Below, piece after piece: positions 11,021 to 21,600 of a DNA stretch of 64,000 nt (positions within the stretch are counted from its first letter, which is position 1; every line of letters begins with the position of its first letter). The notes below the pieces were generated by a model. The model worked only from the letters and a program-made list of their open reading frames with translations. It made no database searches and had not been told where the DNA came from. The position numbers and the translations under genes were made by a program. The stretch spans positions 248,001 through 312,000 of the forward strand of contig NZ_CP016796.1 of the NCBI RefSeq assembly GCF_001895265.1, written 5' to 3'. Source of the DNA: Francisella uliginis (GTDB lineage Bacteria > Pseudomonadota > Gammaproteobacteria > Francisellales > Francisellaceae).

Positions 11021-11521
11021 ATGTCTAATGAAGTAAAAAAGAACGAAGAGCTGATTGAAAAGTTAGTTAGTGTTAAAAGACACTCTAAGACAGTTAAAGG
11101 TGGTAGAATCATGAGCTTTGCCGCACTAACTGTTGTAGGTGACGGTAAAGGTAGAATTGGCGTAGGTAGAGGTAAATCAAGAGAAGTGCCTGTTGCTATC
11201 CAAAAAGCTATGGAAAACGCTAAGAAAAACATGGTATCAGTGAATCTAAATAACGATACGTTATGGTATGCTACTATGGCTAACCATGGTGCTTCAAAAG
11301 TGTTTATGCAGCCTGCGTCTGCTGGTACTGGTATTATTGCTGGTGGTGCTATGCGTTCTGTATTTGAAGCTGTTGGTGTTCATAACGTTTTAGCAAAAAC
11401 ATATGGTTCAACTAATCCTGTAAATGTTGTTAGAGCAACAATCTCAGGCTTGGCGAAAATTAAATCACCAGAACAGATCGCTGATAAAAGAGGTCTATCT
11501 GTTGAAGAGATTCAGGGGTAA
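11021..11521 (+). CDS. rpsE: 30S ribosomal protein S5
   Basis: S5 (166 residues) has the double-stranded RNA-binding N-terminal domain ([20 protein letters not shown]) and a ribosomal-fold C-terminal domain with [19 protein letters not shown]. It affects translational accuracy and, with S3 and S4, mRNA unwinding. It is five bases from rpmD. Confidence 0.97.
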   Translation: MSNEVKKNEELIEKLVSVKRHSKTVKGGRIMSFAALTVVGDGKGRIGVGRGKSREVPVAIQKAMENAKKNMVSVNLNNDTLWYATMANHGASKVFMQPASAGTGIIAGGAMRSVFEAVGVHNVLAKTYGSTNPVNVVRATISGLAKIKSPEQIADKRGLSVEEIQG

Positions 11522-11526
11522 TTAAA

Positions 11527-11712
11527 ATGAGCGAAGCTAAAACATTTAAAGTTACTTTAGTAAAAAGCCTGATAGGTCGTAAGCAAAAACACATAGCATC
11601 TGCTAGAGGTTTAGGTTTAAGAAAAATCAACCACACAGTTGAAGTATTAGATACTCCAGAAAATCGTGGTATGGCTAATAAAATTTATTATATGGTTAAG
11701 ATAGAGGGGTAG
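11527..11712 (+). CDS. rpmD: 50S ribosomal protein L30
   Basis: L30 is a 61-residue protein with the usual [20 protein letters not shown] start and the motif [20 protein letters not shown]. It lies between rpsE and rplO with gaps of five and six bases. Confidence 0.95.
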   Translation: MSEAKTFKVTLVKSLIGRKQKHIASARGLGLRKINHTVEVLDTPENRGMANKIYYMVKIEG

Positions 11713-11718
11713 TATCAA

Positions 11719-12150
11719 ATGAAATTAAATACAATTGCTCCTGCTGCTGGCTCAAAAAGCGCTCCAAAAAGGCTTGGTCGTGGTATAGGAAGTGGTTTAG
11801 GTAAAACTTCTGGTAAGGGTCACAAAGGTCAAAAAGCACGTTCAGGTGGTTACCATAAGGTAGGTTTCGAAGGTGGTCAAATGCCTTTACAAAGAAGACT
11901 ACCAAAATTTGGTTTCACTTCTGCGTCTAAAAGATTCGTTGCTGAAATCAGACTTCATGAGTTAAATCATGTTGCTGCTGATGAAGTAACTCTAGATACT
12001 TTAAAAGATCTTGGTCTTATTAGAAAAGATATTAAAACAGCAAAAGTAGTAGCTACTGGAGAAATCCAAAAAGCTATTAACCTTAAAGGTATAGCTTGCA
12101 CTAAAGGTGCTAAAGAAGCTATCGAAAAAGCTGGTGGTAAAGTAGAGTAA
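11719..12150 (+). CDS. rplO: 50S ribosomal protein L15
   Basis: L15 (143 residues) is a late-assembly 50S protein. The glycine-rich basic N-terminal extension, with [20 protein letters not shown], reaches into the rRNA, and the C-terminal globular domain follows. secY begins ten bases after its stop. Confidence 0.97.
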   Translation: MKLNTIAPAAGSKSAPKRLGRGIGSGLGKTSGKGHKGQKARSGGYHKVGFEGGQMPLQRRLPKFGFTSASKRFVAEIRLHELNHVAADEVTLDTLKDLGLIRKDIKTAKVVATGEIQKAINLKGIACTKGAKEAIEKAGGKVE

Positions 12151-12160
12151 GATTAAAGAT

Positions 12161-13486
12161 ATGTCAAAGTTTAATAGTGCTTCTGGTACAACAGGTGAAT
12201 TAAAATCAAGACTAATTTTTGTAGTTATTGCTATATTAGTATTTAGATTAGGTGTATATATTCCTATACCAAATATTGATCCTGCAAAATTAGTTCAAAT
12301 TATTTCAAATCAACACTCATCAACAAGTGGTTTGATGAGTATGTTTAATATGTTCTCTGGTGGCGCTCTTACTCAAATGAGTATCTTTGCTTTGGGTGTG
12401 ATGCCTTATATTTCTGCATCAATTGTCTTTCAAATGTTATCAGCTGTATATCCGAAATTTATAGAGTTGAAGAAAGAAGGCGAATCTGGTCAGAAAAAAA
12501 TCACTCAGTATACAAGATATTTTACTCTTGCTTTAGCTGTAGTGCAATCATTTGGTATTGTTGCATTTGTTCTGCATCAAGATGGTTTAGTGACAACAAA
12601 CAATATGCCGTTATTTTATTTAACAACTATTGTTTCAGTTACAACAGGTAGTATGTTTTTGATGTGGTTAGGTGAGCAAATCACGGAAAGAGGTGTGGGA
12701 AATGGTATTTCACTACTAATTTTTTCGGGTATTATTGCGAATCTTCCATTTGAAATATCAAATACTCTATCTCAGGCAAGTCAACATGTAATATCATATT
12801 TATCTGTTTGGGTTCTTTTAATACTTCTATTGTTAGTGATAGCATTTGTGGTATTTATGGAAAGTGCTCAAAGAAAAATTACTGTTAATTATGCAAAAAG
12901 ACAGCAGGGCAGAAAAATGTTTGCTGCTCAGACTAGTCATTTGCCTTTGAAGTTAAATATGGCTGGTGTAATCCCAGCAATCTTTGCTTCATCTATACTT
13001 ATGGTTCCAGGTGTTTTAATTGGTTGGTTATCTAACTATAATTCACTAGGCTGGTTAGCAGATGTTGCTGAGATGCTACAACCAGGTAGTATAGTTTATA
13101 CAGTAGTATTTGCTGCGACTATTATATTTTTCTGTTTCTTTTATACTTCACTAGTATTTAATCCGAAAGAAACAGCGGATAACTTAAAGAAATCTGGTGC
13201 TTATATCTCAGGTGTAAGACCTGGTGAGCAGACAGCTAAGTATATAGATGCGGTTATGACAAGATTGACTTTAGTTGGTTCATTATATATTACAGCTATA
13301 TGTTTATTACCGATATTTGTAGTGAAATTCTTTGCACAAGGTTTATCATTTACATTCGGTGGAACATCTTTACTAATTGTTGTAGTTGTGATGATGGACT
13401 TTATGGCTCAGGTTAGATCACATATGATGTCAACACAATATGATTCTTTACTGAAAAAAGCAAATCTTAGCGGTAAGAGAAAATAG
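12161..13486 (+). CDS. secY: Preprotein translocase subunit SecY
   Basis: This 441-residue inner-membrane protein is the channel of the Sec translocon. Ten membrane segments can be followed, starting at [20 protein letters not shown]. Plug and gate regions ([18 protein letters not shown]) and the cytoplasmic loop [15 protein letters not shown], which contacts SecA and the ribosome, are present. It sits in the spc operon between rplO and rpmJ as usual. Confidence 0.98.
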   Translation: MSKFNSASGTTGELKSRLIFVVIAILVFRLGVYIPIPNIDPAKLVQIISNQHSSTSGLMSMFNMFSGGALTQMSIFALGVMPYISASIVFQMLSAVYPKFIELKKEGESGQKKITQYTRYFTLALAVVQSFGIVAFVLHQDGLVTTNNMPLFYLTTIVSVTTGSMFLMWLGEQITERGVGNGISLLIFSGIIANLPFEISNTLSQASQHVISYLSVWVLLILLLLVIAFVVFMESAQRKITVNYAKRQQGRKMFAAQTSHLPLKLNMAGVIPAIFASSILMVPGVLIGWLSNYNSLGWLADVAEMLQPGSIVYTVVFAATIIFFCFFYTSLVFNPKETADNLKKSGAYISGVRPGEQTAKYIDAVMTRLTLVGSLYITAICLLPIFVVKFFAQGLSFTFGGTSLLIVVVVMMDFMAQVRSHMMSTQYDSLLKKANLSGKRK

Positions 13487-13510
13487 AGAAATATTTTTTG
13501 GAGAAATATA

Positions 13511-13624
13511 ATGAAAGTTAGAGCTTCAGTTAAAAAAATGTGTAGAAACTGTAAAGTTATCAAGCGTAACAGAGTTGTTCGTGTGATATGTACAGACCCT
13601 AGACATAAGCAAAGACAAGGTTAA
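13511..13624 (+). CDS. rpmJ: 50S ribosomal protein L36
   Basis: A 37-residue protein read directly from the sequence: it begins [20 protein letters not shown] and ends DPRHKQRQG. It has CxxC, then a further cysteine and a histidine, so it is the zinc-binding type. A TTTGGAG binding site precedes the ATG. It closes the spc group after secY. Confidence 0.95.
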
Positions 13625-13628
13625 TCAG

Positions 13629-13664
13629 TCAAGCAAATTAAATAAAGCTTGATTATTTGTTTTT
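13629..13664 (+). terminator. Probable rho-independent terminator after rpmJ
   Basis: TCAAGC (13629-13634) pairs with GCTTGA (13647-13652) around a 12-base AT loop, followed by TTATTTGTTTTT. The stem is short and the loop long, so it may be a partial terminator separating the spc and alpha groups. A second small hairpin, AGCAA with TTGCT, lies just before rpsM, where S4 autoregulation acts in other bacteria. Confidence 0.5.
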
Positions 13665-13739
13665 AAAAAGTTATCCTAGCAAGTTACTAATTGCTGTGGT
13701 AGCAAATAAATTAAGAATAATTATTTAGGAGTGAATTAG

Positions 13740-14096
13740 ATGGCTCGTATAGCTGGTGTTAATATTCCTGTTCATAAACATACTGTAATAGGATTAACTT
13801 CAATTTATGGAATAGGCAAGACAAGAGCACAACAAATATGTGAATCTTGTAAACTAGATCCAACTGTTAAGATCAAAGAGTTAACAGATGAGCAAGTTGA
13901 AGCCTTAAGAACAGAGGTTGCTAAATATACTGTAGAAGGTGACCTGCGTCGTGAAGTTTCTATGGACATAAAAAGACTTATGGACTTAGGTTGCTTCAGA
14001 GGTAGAAGACATCGTCGTAGCCTTCCTGTAAGAGGGCAAAGAACGAAGACTAATGCTCGTACTCGTAAGGGTCCAAGAAAGCCAATCAAGGCGTAA
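13740..14096 (+). CDS. rpsM: 30S ribosomal protein S13
   Basis: S13 (118 residues) contacts the P-site tRNA and the 50S subunit. [19 protein letters not shown] and the C-terminal [20 protein letters not shown] match the family. A TTTAGGAGTG binding site precedes it. It begins the alpha operon rpsM-rpsK-rpsD-rpoA-rplQ. Confidence 0.97.
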   Translation: MARIAGVNIPVHKHTVIGLTSIYGIGKTRAQQICESCKLDPTVKIKELTDEQVEALRTEVAKYTVEGDLRREVSMDIKRLMDLGCFRGRRHRRSLPVRGQRTKTNARTRKGPRKPIKA

Positions 14097-14132
14097 TACA
14101 ATTATAACTATAAAGATTAAAGGGTAGATTAT

Positions 14133-14522
14133 ATGGCTAAGTCTGTTAGATCATCAAAGAAAAAAGTAAAAAGAGTAGTTACTGATGCAGTTGCTCATAT
14201 TTACTCATCTTTTAATAACACTATAGTGACTATCACAGATAGACAAGGTAATGCTTTATCTTGGGCTACTTCTGGTGGTAGTGGCTTTAGAGGTTCAAGA
14301 AAAAGTACACCTTTCGCTGCTCAGGTTGCAGCAGAAAGAGCAGCTGATATGGCTCTAGAATATGGTGTTAAAAATGTAGATGTTTTAGTAAAAGGACCAG
14401 GTTCAGGTAGAGATTCAGCTGTTAGAGCTTTAAATGCTAAGAACCTAAAAGTATCAAGTATAACAGATGTGACTCCATTACCTCATAATGGTTGTCGTCC
14501 TCCTAAGAAACGTCGTGTTTAA
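14133..14522 (+). CDS. rpsK: 30S ribosomal protein S11
   Basis: S11 (129 residues) lies on the 30S platform near the E site. [19 protein letters not shown] and the C-terminal [16 protein letters not shown] are signatures. It begins 36 bases after rpsM. Confidence 0.97.
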   Translation: MAKSVRSSKKKVKRVVTDAVAHIYSSFNNTIVTITDRQGNALSWATSGGSGFRGSRKSTPFAAQVAAERAADMALEYGVKNVDVLVKGPGSGRDSAVRALNAKNLKVSSITDVTPLPHNGCRPPKKRRV

Positions 14523-14543
14523 TATTTTAAAGGGAAATAAATA

Positions 14544-15164
14544 ATGGCTAGATATCTAGGACCAAAGTGTAAACTTTCTAGAAGAGAAGGTACTGACTTA
14601 TTTTTAAAAAGTGGCGTAAAAGCTAACGACGAAAAATGCAAAATGAATACTGCACCAGGTCAACATGGAGCAAGAAGAGCGCGTCTTTCTGACTATGGTT
14701 TACAGTTAAGAGAAAAGCAAAAAGTTCGTCGTATGTACGGTGTTTTAGAAGGTCAGTTCAAAAAATACTATCTTGAAGCTAATAGAAGAAAAGGTAACAC
14801 AGGTGCTACTTTATTAGAACTATTAGAATCAAGATTAGACAATGTTGTTTATAGAATGGGCTTTGCTGCTACTCGTGCAGAAGCTAGACAGCTTGTTGTT
14901 CATAAAGGTATAGTTCTTAATGGACATACTTGTAACGTACCATCTGCTCAAGTTAAAGCTGGTGATATAGTTGCAGTAAGAGAGAAAGCTAAAAAACAAT
15001 TAAGAATTCAAAATGCTGTTGAGCTTGCTAAAGGTAGAAAAGAACTTTCTTGGATCGATGTAAATACTGATTCATTAGAAGGTACTATGAAGGCTTCTCC
15101 AGACAGATCTGAGTTATCATCAGACATAAATGAACAATTAATCATCGAGCTTTACTCTAAGTAA
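14544..15164 (+). CDS. rpsD: 30S ribosomal protein S4
   Basis: S4 (206 residues) initiates 16S rRNA folding and is the usual repressor of the alpha operon. It has the N-terminal [16 protein letters not shown] and an S4 RNA-binding domain around [19 protein letters not shown]. Length is normal. rpoA follows 64 bases later. Confidence 0.97.
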   Translation: MARYLGPKCKLSRREGTDLFLKSGVKANDEKCKMNTAPGQHGARRARLSDYGLQLREKQKVRRMYGVLEGQFKKYYLEANRRKGNTGATLLELLESRLDNVVYRMGFAATRAEARQLVVHKGIVLNGHTCNVPSAQVKAGDIVAVREKAKKQLRIQNAVELAKGRKELSWIDVNTDSLEGTMKASPDRSELSSDINEQLIIELYSK

Positions 15165-15228
15165 TAATAAATAATATTTTATTATCTTTAGTGGCTCTTT
15201 ATAGCCTTTATTTCAAGGAGATTTTTTA

Positions 15229-16200
15229 GTGAGTAATAATAATTCAAACCAAGAATTTTTACCTAATATACAGCTTAAAGAAGATTTGGGTGCTTTAGGA
15301 TATAAAGTACAGCTTTCTCCTGTAGAAAAAGGTATGGCTCATATCCTTGGCAACTCTATTAGAAGGGTTTTATTATCTTCTCTTCCTGGTGCATCTATTA
15401 TTAAAGTTAATATTAAAGATGTATTGCATGAGTATTCTGCTTTAGAAGATGTCAAAGAAGATGTTGTCGAAATCGTTTCTAACTTAAAGAAAGTAGCAAT
15501 CAAACTTGACAAAGGCATTGATAATGTTGAGTTAGAGTTATCTGTTGATAAAGCAGGTATTGTTACAGCTGGTGACTTTAAGACAACTCAAGGCGTAGAG
15601 ATTATAAACAAAGATCAACCTATAGCTACTTTGACAAATCAAAGAGAGTTCAGTTTAGTTGCAACAGTTGATTATGGCAGAAATGTTGGAATACTTTCAG
15701 CTGTACCAATTGAACTAGACAGAGTTGGCGATATAGCTGTTGATGCAGACTATAACCCAATCAAAAGAGTTGCATTTGAAGTAATTGATAATGGCGACAG
15801 TGATGTTCTAGAAGTATTTTTGAAAACAAATGGTACTGTAGAACCACTAGCAGCTGTTACAAAAGCTTTAGAATATTTTTGTGAGCAAATGTCAGTTTTT
15901 GTATCTCTTAAAGTACCTAGTAATGGTAAAACTGGAGATGCTTTATTAGATTCTAATATTGATCCAATACTTCTTAAACCAATTGATGACTTAGAGCTTA
16001 CTGTAAGATCATCTAATTGTTTAAGAGCCGAGAACATCAAGTATCTTGGTGATCTTGTTCAATATAGTGAGTCTAAACTTATGAAGATACCTAATTTAGG
16101 TAAAAAATCTCTAAATGAGATTAAGCAAATATTGATAGATAACAACTTATCTCTAGGTGTTCAGATTGATAACTTTAGAGAGTTAGTTGAAGGAAAATAA
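15229..16200 (+). CDS. rpoA: RNA polymerase subunit alpha
   Basis: The 323-residue alpha subunit starts with GTG after AAGGAGA. The N-terminal assembly domain is followed by a linker and a C-terminal domain with [18 protein letters not shown], which retains the arginine and asparagine that contact UP-element DNA, and [11 protein letters not shown]. Francisella is known to carry a second, divergent rpoA elsewhere and to build polymerase with two different alphas; only this copy, in the ribosomal context, is in the window. Confidence 0.97.
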   Translation: MSNNNSNQEFLPNIQLKEDLGALGYKVQLSPVEKGMAHILGNSIRRVLLSSLPGASIIKVNIKDVLHEYSALEDVKEDVVEIVSNLKKVAIKLDKGIDNVELELSVDKAGIVTAGDFKTTQGVEIINKDQPIATLTNQREFSLVATVDYGRNVGILSAVPIELDRVGDIAVDADYNPIKRVAFEVIDNGDSDVLEVFLKTNGTVEPLAAVTKALEYFCEQMSVFVSLKVPSNGKTGDALLDSNIDPILLKPIDDLELTVRSSNCLRAENIKYLGDLVQYSESKLMKIPNLGKKSLNEIKQILIDNNLSLGVQIDNFRELVEGK

Positions 16201-16246
16201 ATTAATATAGTAATCATATAATATTAACTATAAAGGAGTAATTACT

Positions 16247-16684
16247 ATGAGACATCATAAGAAAGGTAGAAAATTTGGTAGAACTAGTAGTCATAGAAAA
16301 GCTATGTTTAAAAACATGTCAGCTTCTTTGATTAATCATGAGCTTATCAAAACTACTTTGCCAAAAGCTAAAGAGTTAAGAACTATCGTTGAGCCTTTAG
16401 TTACTTTAGCTAAAAGAGAATATAAGTTAAGAAACGAGTTAGATGTAAATTCTAATGAGTTCAAAGCACAATCAGTTGCATTAAGAAGACAAGCTTTTGA
16501 TTTCTTAAGAAACAAAGCAGCTGTAACTAAACTTTTCGAAGAGTTTGGTGCTCGTTATGCAGAAAGAGCTGGTGGTTACACTAGAATTCTTAAGTGTGGT
16601 TATAGATTCGGTGATAAGGCTCCTATGGCTTTCATCGAATTAGTAGACAGACCTGAAGTAGAAGAAGCTGCTGACGAAGAATAA
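16247..16684 (+). CDS. rplQ: 50S ribosomal protein L17
   Basis: L17 (145 residues) begins [20 protein letters not shown] and contains [20 protein letters not shown]. The C-terminal region ends in an acidic tail (EVEEAADEE). It is the last gene of the alpha operon; a 111-base AT-rich gap with no clear terminator follows. Confidence 0.97.
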   Translation: MRHHKKGRKFGRTSSHRKAMFKNMSASLINHELIKTTLPKAKELRTIVEPLVTLAKREYKLRNELDVNSNEFKAQSVALRRQAFDFLRNKAAVTKLFEEFGARYAERAGGYTRILKCGYRFGDKAPMAFIELVDRPEVEEAADEE

Positions 16685-16795
16685 TATTTCTTTTTATCTC
16701 AAAAATTCTTATCCAAAAATATCTAAATTTTTATTCTCATAAATTCAAATATATTTGCTAAAATTACTTTATAAATTTTTTACTGTTTAATTTAT

Positions 16796-17488
16796 ATGGT
16801 TCAGAAACTTTATCAGTGTGTAATTATCATACTGGTTGTTATCAATTCTATAACATTAATAGCACAAGTAGATTATGGAGATATAGATTATCTTAACTAT
16901 ATTAATATTATTTTTTCAGCAATCTTTGCTATTGAGTATATTGTTCGATTAGTTATATCTCCTAGAAAACTAGTGTTTGTTTTTAAGTTTTATAATGTTA
17001 TCGATTTTGTGGCTATCTTTTTACCCTTAATACTTGCTCTTTTTGGTGTAAACTCTCACGAATTAATTGTGCTTAGATTATTACGTGTATTTAAAATATT
17101 TCAAAATACAGCAATTATGAATAGATTAATAAATGTCTTTAAAAAAATCTATCTCGAGCTGTTAGTATCATACTGCTTAATTTTTGTGATATTAATAATA
17201 TCGTGTGTAATGATGTTTTACGCAGAGCATGATGCACAACCAGAAGTGTTTTCAACTATATCAAATACATTATGGTGGGGAGTTACTACTCTAACAACAG
17301 TTGGATATGGCGATATGTATCCAGTAACTCTAGTTGGCAGACTTATTGCAGCTATTCTTTCAATGCTTGGTATAGGGGTTTTTGCTATTCCTAGTGGTCT
17401 AATAGGAGGCGCTTTTATTGATGAAATACGCCAAGAACGAGAGGAAGCGGCTAAAAAAATATCTAGAACTGATAAGGATTCTTTGTAA
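16796..17488 (+). CDS. Voltage-gated-type potassium channel
   Basis: The 230-residue protein has the layout of a six-segment ion channel. About five hydrophobic helices come first, with an S4-like helix carrying spaced arginines and lysines (VLRLLRVFKIF). Then comes the pore loop TTLTTVGYGDMYP, whose GYGD is the potassium selectivity filter, and a last pore-lining helix with a glycine-rich hinge. A short charged tail ends it. There is no RCK domain. No good ribosome binding site precedes the ATG at 16796. It stands alone between rplQ and htpG. The ion selectivity follows from the filter; the physiological role is unknown. Confidence 0.85.
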   Translation: MVQKLYQCVIIILVVINSITLIAQVDYGDIDYLNYINIIFSAIFAIEYIVRLVISPRKLVFVFKFYNVIDFVAIFLPLILALFGVNSHELIVLRLLRVFKIFQNTAIMNRLINVFKKIYLELLVSYCLIFVILIISCVMMFYAEHDAQPEVFSTISNTLWWGVTTLTTVGYGDMYPVTLVGRLIAAILSMLGIGVFAIPSGLIGGAFIDEIRQEREEAAKKISRTDKDSL

Positions 17489-17525
17489 AATTAGCTCTTT
17501 AAAATGTAATCGTTATAAAAAAATT

Positions 17526-17554
17526 CTTGAAAAAATAATAATAACTCTCATATA
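17526..17554 (+). promoter_or_regulatory. Candidate heat-shock (sigma-32) promoter of htpG
   Basis: CTTGAAA (17526-17532) and CTCATATA (17547-17554) are separated by 14 bases and lie about 55 bases before the htpG ATG. This resembles the sigma-32 consensus CTTGAAA/CCCCATNT, with a weak -10. The position before a heat-shock chaperone gene supports it. Confidence 0.45.
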
Positions 17555-17608
17555 TATCAGTGTCATAAATTATTTAAAAATGAGTATAACAAGAGAGGGT
17601 TATATAAA

Positions 17609-19495
17609 ATGTCAGAAAAAAAATATACTTTTGAAACTGAAGTAGACAAATTACTTCACCTTGTAATTCATTCGCTATATTCAAATCGTGAAATCTTTCT
17701 AAGAGAACTTGTATCAAACAGTTCTGATGCGATTGAGAAATTAAGATATGAAAGCATCTCAAATGCAGAGTTAAATGAAGGCGACACTGATTATGCAATA
17801 AGAGTAGATTTTGATAAAGATGCTAAGACTATTACAGTTAGTGATAATGGTATTGGTATGACAGAGGAAGAGGTTATCGAGAACCTTGGTACTATTGCAA
17901 AATCTGGTACGAAGAAATTCTTAGAAAGCCTAACTGGTGATAAGAGTAAAGATAATGAGCTTATCGGTCAGTTTGGTGTTGGTTTCTACTCTTCATTTAT
18001 CGTTGCTGATAAAGTTACAGTTAGAACTAGAAAAGCAGGTCAAGATAAAGATCAGGCAACTAAATGGGTTTCTGATGCACAAAATGGCTTTACAATAGAC
18101 ACTATTACAAAAGAAAAGCGTGGTACAGAAATAACTCTTCATATTAAAGAAGATCATTTAGATTTATTAGAGCATCACATCTTAAAAGGACTAGTTAATA
18201 AGTACTCAGATTGTATCAACACTCCTATTCAGATGAAAAAAGTTGAAACTGATGATAAGGGTGAGCAAACAATCAAAGATGAGTATGAAACTGTAAACAA
18301 TACTAAAGCTATTTGGTTAAGATCAAAAGATGAAATAACTGATGAAGAGTATCAGGAGTTTTATAAGTATATATCTCATGATTTTGCAGATGCTTCAATG
18401 TGGATACATAATAAGGTTGAAGGTAACCTTGAGTATAACAGCTTACTATATATCCCAGAGAATAAGCCTTTTGACTTCTGGAATAGAGATAAAGATTATG
18501 GTTTATCTTTATATGTACGTAGAGTATTTATTATGGAGAACAAGGAATTATTACCTCCATATTTAAGATTTGTTAAGGGTGTAATTGATTCTGCTGATTT
18601 ACCACTAAACGTATCACGTGAAATATTACAGCATAACAAAGTTATTGATAAAATCAGAAAAGCTACAACTTCGAAAGTTCTTAGTGAACTTAAGAAACTT
18701 GCTAATAAAGATGCAGAAAAATATCAAAAATTCTGGGATAACTTTGGTCAAGTACTTAAAGAAGGTGTATCTGATGATCACTCAAACAAAGAAAAGCTTG
18801 CTGGTCTAATGAGATTTGCGACTACTGAAAGTGGTGACTCTAAGCAAACAGTTTCTTTAGCTGACTATATTTCGCGTATGAAAGAAGGTCAAGATACTAT
18901 CTACTATATTACATCTGATAGTCATAAGGCTGCTGCGAATAACCCACAACTTGAAGCATTCAAGAAAAAAGGTATCGAAGTAATTCTTATGTCAGATCGT
19001 ATCGATGAGTGGATGATGTCTACATTGACTGAGTTTGATGGTAAGCATATGAAATCTATTATCAAAGGTGATATCGATCTTGATAAGTTTGAGTCAGAAG
19101 AAAACAAAGAGAAATTTGAAAAAGAATCTAAAGATTTCAAAAAAATCTTAGAAGAAGTAAAAGAATCTCTAAAAGATAAAGTTGAAGATGTACGTTTATC
19201 TAAGCGTCTAACTGATTCTCCAAGCTGTGTGGTTGTAAACGACTATGGTATGAGCTTACACATGCAAAAGATGATGGAAGAAGCGGGACAGTCATTTATG
19301 CCAGGAATGGGTATGAAGCCTATCTTAGAGCTTAATGCTGAGCATCATTTAGTACAAAAGCTAAAAGATGAAGCTGATACAGAAGTATTTGGTGATATTT
19401 CTGAGCTACTTCTTATGCAAGCAATGTTTGTTGAAGGTGCTAAGATCGAAGATCCTATGTCTTTTGTTAAGCTTGTAAATAAATATATCAGATAG
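17609..19495 (+). CDS. htpG: Chaperone HtpG (Hsp90)
   Basis: This 628-residue cytosolic Hsp90 has the GHKL ATPase domain at its N-terminus: [10 protein letters not shown] (the asparagine and aspartates of the ATP site), DNGIGMT and [13 protein letters not shown]. The middle domain contains the catalytic-arginine region around [11 protein letters not shown], and a C-terminal dimerisation domain follows. Length is normal for bacterial HtpG. It stands alone, preceded by a sigma-32-like promoter. Confidence 0.97.
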   Translation: MSEKKYTFETEVDKLLHLVIHSLYSNREIFLRELVSNSSDAIEKLRYESISNAELNEGDTDYAIRVDFDKDAKTITVSDNGIGMTEEEVIENLGTIAKSGTKKFLESLTGDKSKDNELIGQFGVGFYSSFIVADKVTVRTRKAGQDKDQATKWVSDAQNGFTIDTITKEKRGTEITLHIKEDHLDLLEHHILKGLVNKYSDCINTPIQMKKVETDDKGEQTIKDEYETVNNTKAIWLRSKDEITDEEYQEFYKYISHDFADASMWIHNKVEGNLEYNSLLYIPENKPFDFWNRDKDYGLSLYVRRVFIMENKELLPPYLRFVKGVIDSADLPLNVSREILQHNKVIDKIRKATTSKVLSELKKLANKDAEKYQKFWDNFGQVLKEGVSDDHSNKEKLAGLMRFATTESGDSKQTVSLADYISRMKEGQDTIYYITSDSHKAAANNPQLEAFKKKGIEVILMSDRIDEWMMSTLTEFDGKHMKSIIKGDIDLDKFESEENKEKFEKESKDFKKILEEVKESLKDKVEDVRLSKRLTDSPSCVVVNDYGMSLHMQKMMEEAGQSFMPGMGMKPILELNAEHHLVQKLKDEADTEVFGDISELLLMQAMFVEGAKIEDPMSFVKLVNKYIR

Positions 19496-19597
19496 TTTTT
19501 TTCTAAATATTTTTTCTTTTTAAATATATAACTTAATTTTTATTATTTTAACTTATGCCTTATGCTTATAAGTATGAGGTATTTGTATTTATATATT

Positions 19598-21085
19598 ATG
19601 GAAGATAATAAAAACCAATTCTTTAGCTATAATCCTTATGCTATAGATAGTTATTTAGAGATAGATGAGAATGAATTTAAAACAAGTTTGAACTTATCTG
19701 ATAATGATTATGAGTCTATAGTAACTTATAATCTTCGCTTCTCATCTCAAGCAAATATTTATTTGATTAATAATGTTTTTTTGCAAAGAAATAATAAATT
19801 AACCATTTTTACTGATCTTTTGAGTGGTGAAGAAATTAATATGTCAATAATCATTTTTAAAGACATCTCTCTTGATTGTGTACTCGATTTAAATTTAGAT
19901 AATGGTTGTATAATTATTTTTATTAACTGTAAAATTTCATCTTTAGCGACCGAAAAAATGAAAAACTCTAATTTTGGTATGCGTTTATTTTTTTATAAAT
20001 GTTTCTGGTATATTGAAGGTGATTTTTGTATTTCTAATTGTGGTTGTGACTATATTGATGTTATTATATATGAGCCTGAGTTTAGGGAGTTAACCACTTA
20101 TTTCCCATCAAAACAAATAGAAAAAAATGTCAAATTATGTTTTAATTCAAAAAATAAGACTTTTGTACAAATAGTTTTCTTAAAAAGTTACAATAGGAAA
20201 AGACTACTAGAATTAGATCAATCATTATGTACATTTTGTATAGAAAATATAGGTAAGTTATCAAAGCTAAGCATATTTAATGCTGGGATCTATAAATCAG
20301 TCAAAGTCATAAGTAGTAATGGTATAGATAATTTACTAATTAATAATTCTAAAAATATATCTTTAGATATTAATAGGATTTGCAAGAAAATTGATGCTCG
20401 AAAAACAGTCTTTGATAACTTCCGTTTAAGTAACTTAAAGAAGATAGAAGAAATACCATATTTTGATGATAAATCATCAGTCAAGCACTCAGTTAATATA
20501 GACAAACCAACTTTTAATAACTTGTTAAAAGTAAAACAAGGTGGTTCACTTGAGTTTAGTCGACTCGCAGAGTTTTTTAATCGCAATAATGCTTATATGG
20601 AAGCACAACAGTTACATAGGCATTATTTATTGGCAAAAGCTAAAGAATCTCTAAAAGAGGAATCTAAAGAAGATAATAGTGATAAAGAGAATAAGCCTTG
20701 CTTCTGTAAAAAGTGGACAGGTTTATCAGGACTGATTAATATTTATGATTTTATAAATGGTTGTGGGACTAGTTTGCTGAAGCCTTTTATAGGGATTTTA
20801 TACTGTTGGCTATTTACATATCTGATATTCTTATCATCAAGTATAAAATTAGTAATGTCTGCTAAATCAACAGGAGTAATAGCATATTCTAGTTATTCCG
20901 TATTATTTTCTATTAAGCAGGCTTTTTTAGTAACAGTACCACTATTAGCAACTATTCATAAACCAGAAACTGTAATACTTAATGGAGTATCGCAAATATT
21001 TATATATTTTCTAATGATAGTTTCTTATTTGTTAGTCTTTCTTATGGCTTTACAAATTAGAAAATTACTTAGACTGAAAGAATAA
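19598..21085 (+). CDS. Unknown protein with C-terminal membrane anchor
   Basis: I do not recognise this protein. The start at 19598 (MEDNKNQFF) is preferred; an upstream in-frame ATG at 19562 would only add twelve hydrophobic residues. About 385 residues of asparagine- and leucine-rich soluble sequence are followed by a lysine/glutamate-rich helix and a cysteine pair (CFCKKW). Two or three hydrophobic segments come near the C-terminus (around GILYCWLFTYLIFLSS, SIKQAFLVTVPLLATI and IFIYFLMIVSYLLVFLMAL), ending in a basic RKLLRLKE tail. The middle has a loosely periodic pattern of short beta-like units, as in right-handed beta-helix or pentapeptide-type proteins, but no clear repeat. A sensor or channel-like membrane protein is only a guess. 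Confidence 0.7.
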   Translation: MEDNKNQFFSYNPYAIDSYLEIDENEFKTSLNLSDNDYESIVTYNLRFSSQANIYLINNVFLQRNNKLTIFTDLLSGEEINMSIIIFKDISLDCVLDLNLDNGCIIIFINCKISSLATEKMKNSNFGMRLFFYKCFWYIEGDFCISNCGCDYIDVIIYEPEFRELTTYFPSKQIEKNVKLCFNSKNKTFVQIVFLKSYNRKRLLELDQSLCTFCIENIGKLSKLSIFNAGIYKSVKVISSNGIDNLLINNSKNISLDINRICKKIDARKTVFDNFRLSNLKKIEEIPYFDDKSSVKHSVNIDKPTFNNLLKVKQGGSLEFSRLAEFFNRNNAYMEAQQLHRHYLLAKAKESLKEESKEDNSDKENKPCFCKKWTGLSGLINIYDFINGCGTSLLKPFIGILYCWLFTYLIFLSSSIKLVMSAKSTGVIAYSSYSVLFSIKQAFLVTVPLLATIHKPETVILNGVSQIFIYFLMIVSYLLVFLMALQIRKLLRLKE

Positions 21086-21109
21086 ATAGCCCGATGAGCG
21101 TTGGGTAAA

Positions 21110-21316
21110 ACTACCCCTTCAGTTGGTTGCTGAGCGAAGTCGAATGTATAGAGGAGGTTAGAAGGAGTATTAACCATAAGCTGTCATTCCGTACTTGATA
21201 CGGAATCTCCTAATCATAATGAGATACTGAATCAAGTTCAGTATGACCGAAACAAAGTGTTTTTTTAAAATGGATTCCATGGTCAAGCCATGGAATGACA
21301 AAAGTGTTTAATATTT
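21110..21316. repeat. Cluster of extragenic palindromes
   Basis: This gene-free stretch holds two clear inverted repeats. ATTCCGTA (21186-21193) pairs with TACGGAAT (21199-21206). ATTCCATGG (21274-21282) pairs with CCATGGAAT (21288-21296). The flanks GTCATTCC and GGAATGACA recur. The sequence CTGAGCGAAGTCGAATGTA lies near 21131-21149 and its complement, with one change, recurs near 54285-54306. These resemble repetitive extragenic palindromes rather than coding sequence. Confidence 0.7.
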
Positions 21317-21484
21317 ATAGCTAATCAGAATAACTTTTGAAAGATTCTTTATCTAATCAGGGTACACCATCAAAAATATTAGTCATCCTCGTGCTTGACA
21401 CGGGGATCTCTTAAATACTTGAGAGATTCCCGCCTCCGCGGGAATGACAGGTTTTATTTGGCATAACTCATTCGGATTAACTAT
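21317..21484. mobile_element. MITE-like element, copy A
   Basis: The stretch is bounded by imperfect terminal inverted repeats: ATAGCTAATCAGAAT at 21317-21331 and ATTCGGATTAACTAT at 21470-21484. Inside is a palindrome, ATTCCCGC (21426-21433) with GCGGGAAT (21438-21445). It has no coding capacity. A second stretch with the same termini lies at 54232-54434. Shared ends and non-coding content suggest a small non-autonomous element. No matching transposase is in the window. Confidence 0.55.
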
Positions 21485-21600
21485 ATAGTGCTTTTTGTAC
21501 CTGTTGAGAACTTTAGATGATTGACTCCCGATAAGTTATAGAATAGCAGAATTTTATTAAACTATAATGTAAACTTATCAGTATCTATATATTCAAATTT

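Noticed and set aside
16685-16795. Terminator after rplQ
   Set aside because: The gap is AT-rich with T runs but I found no convincing stem.
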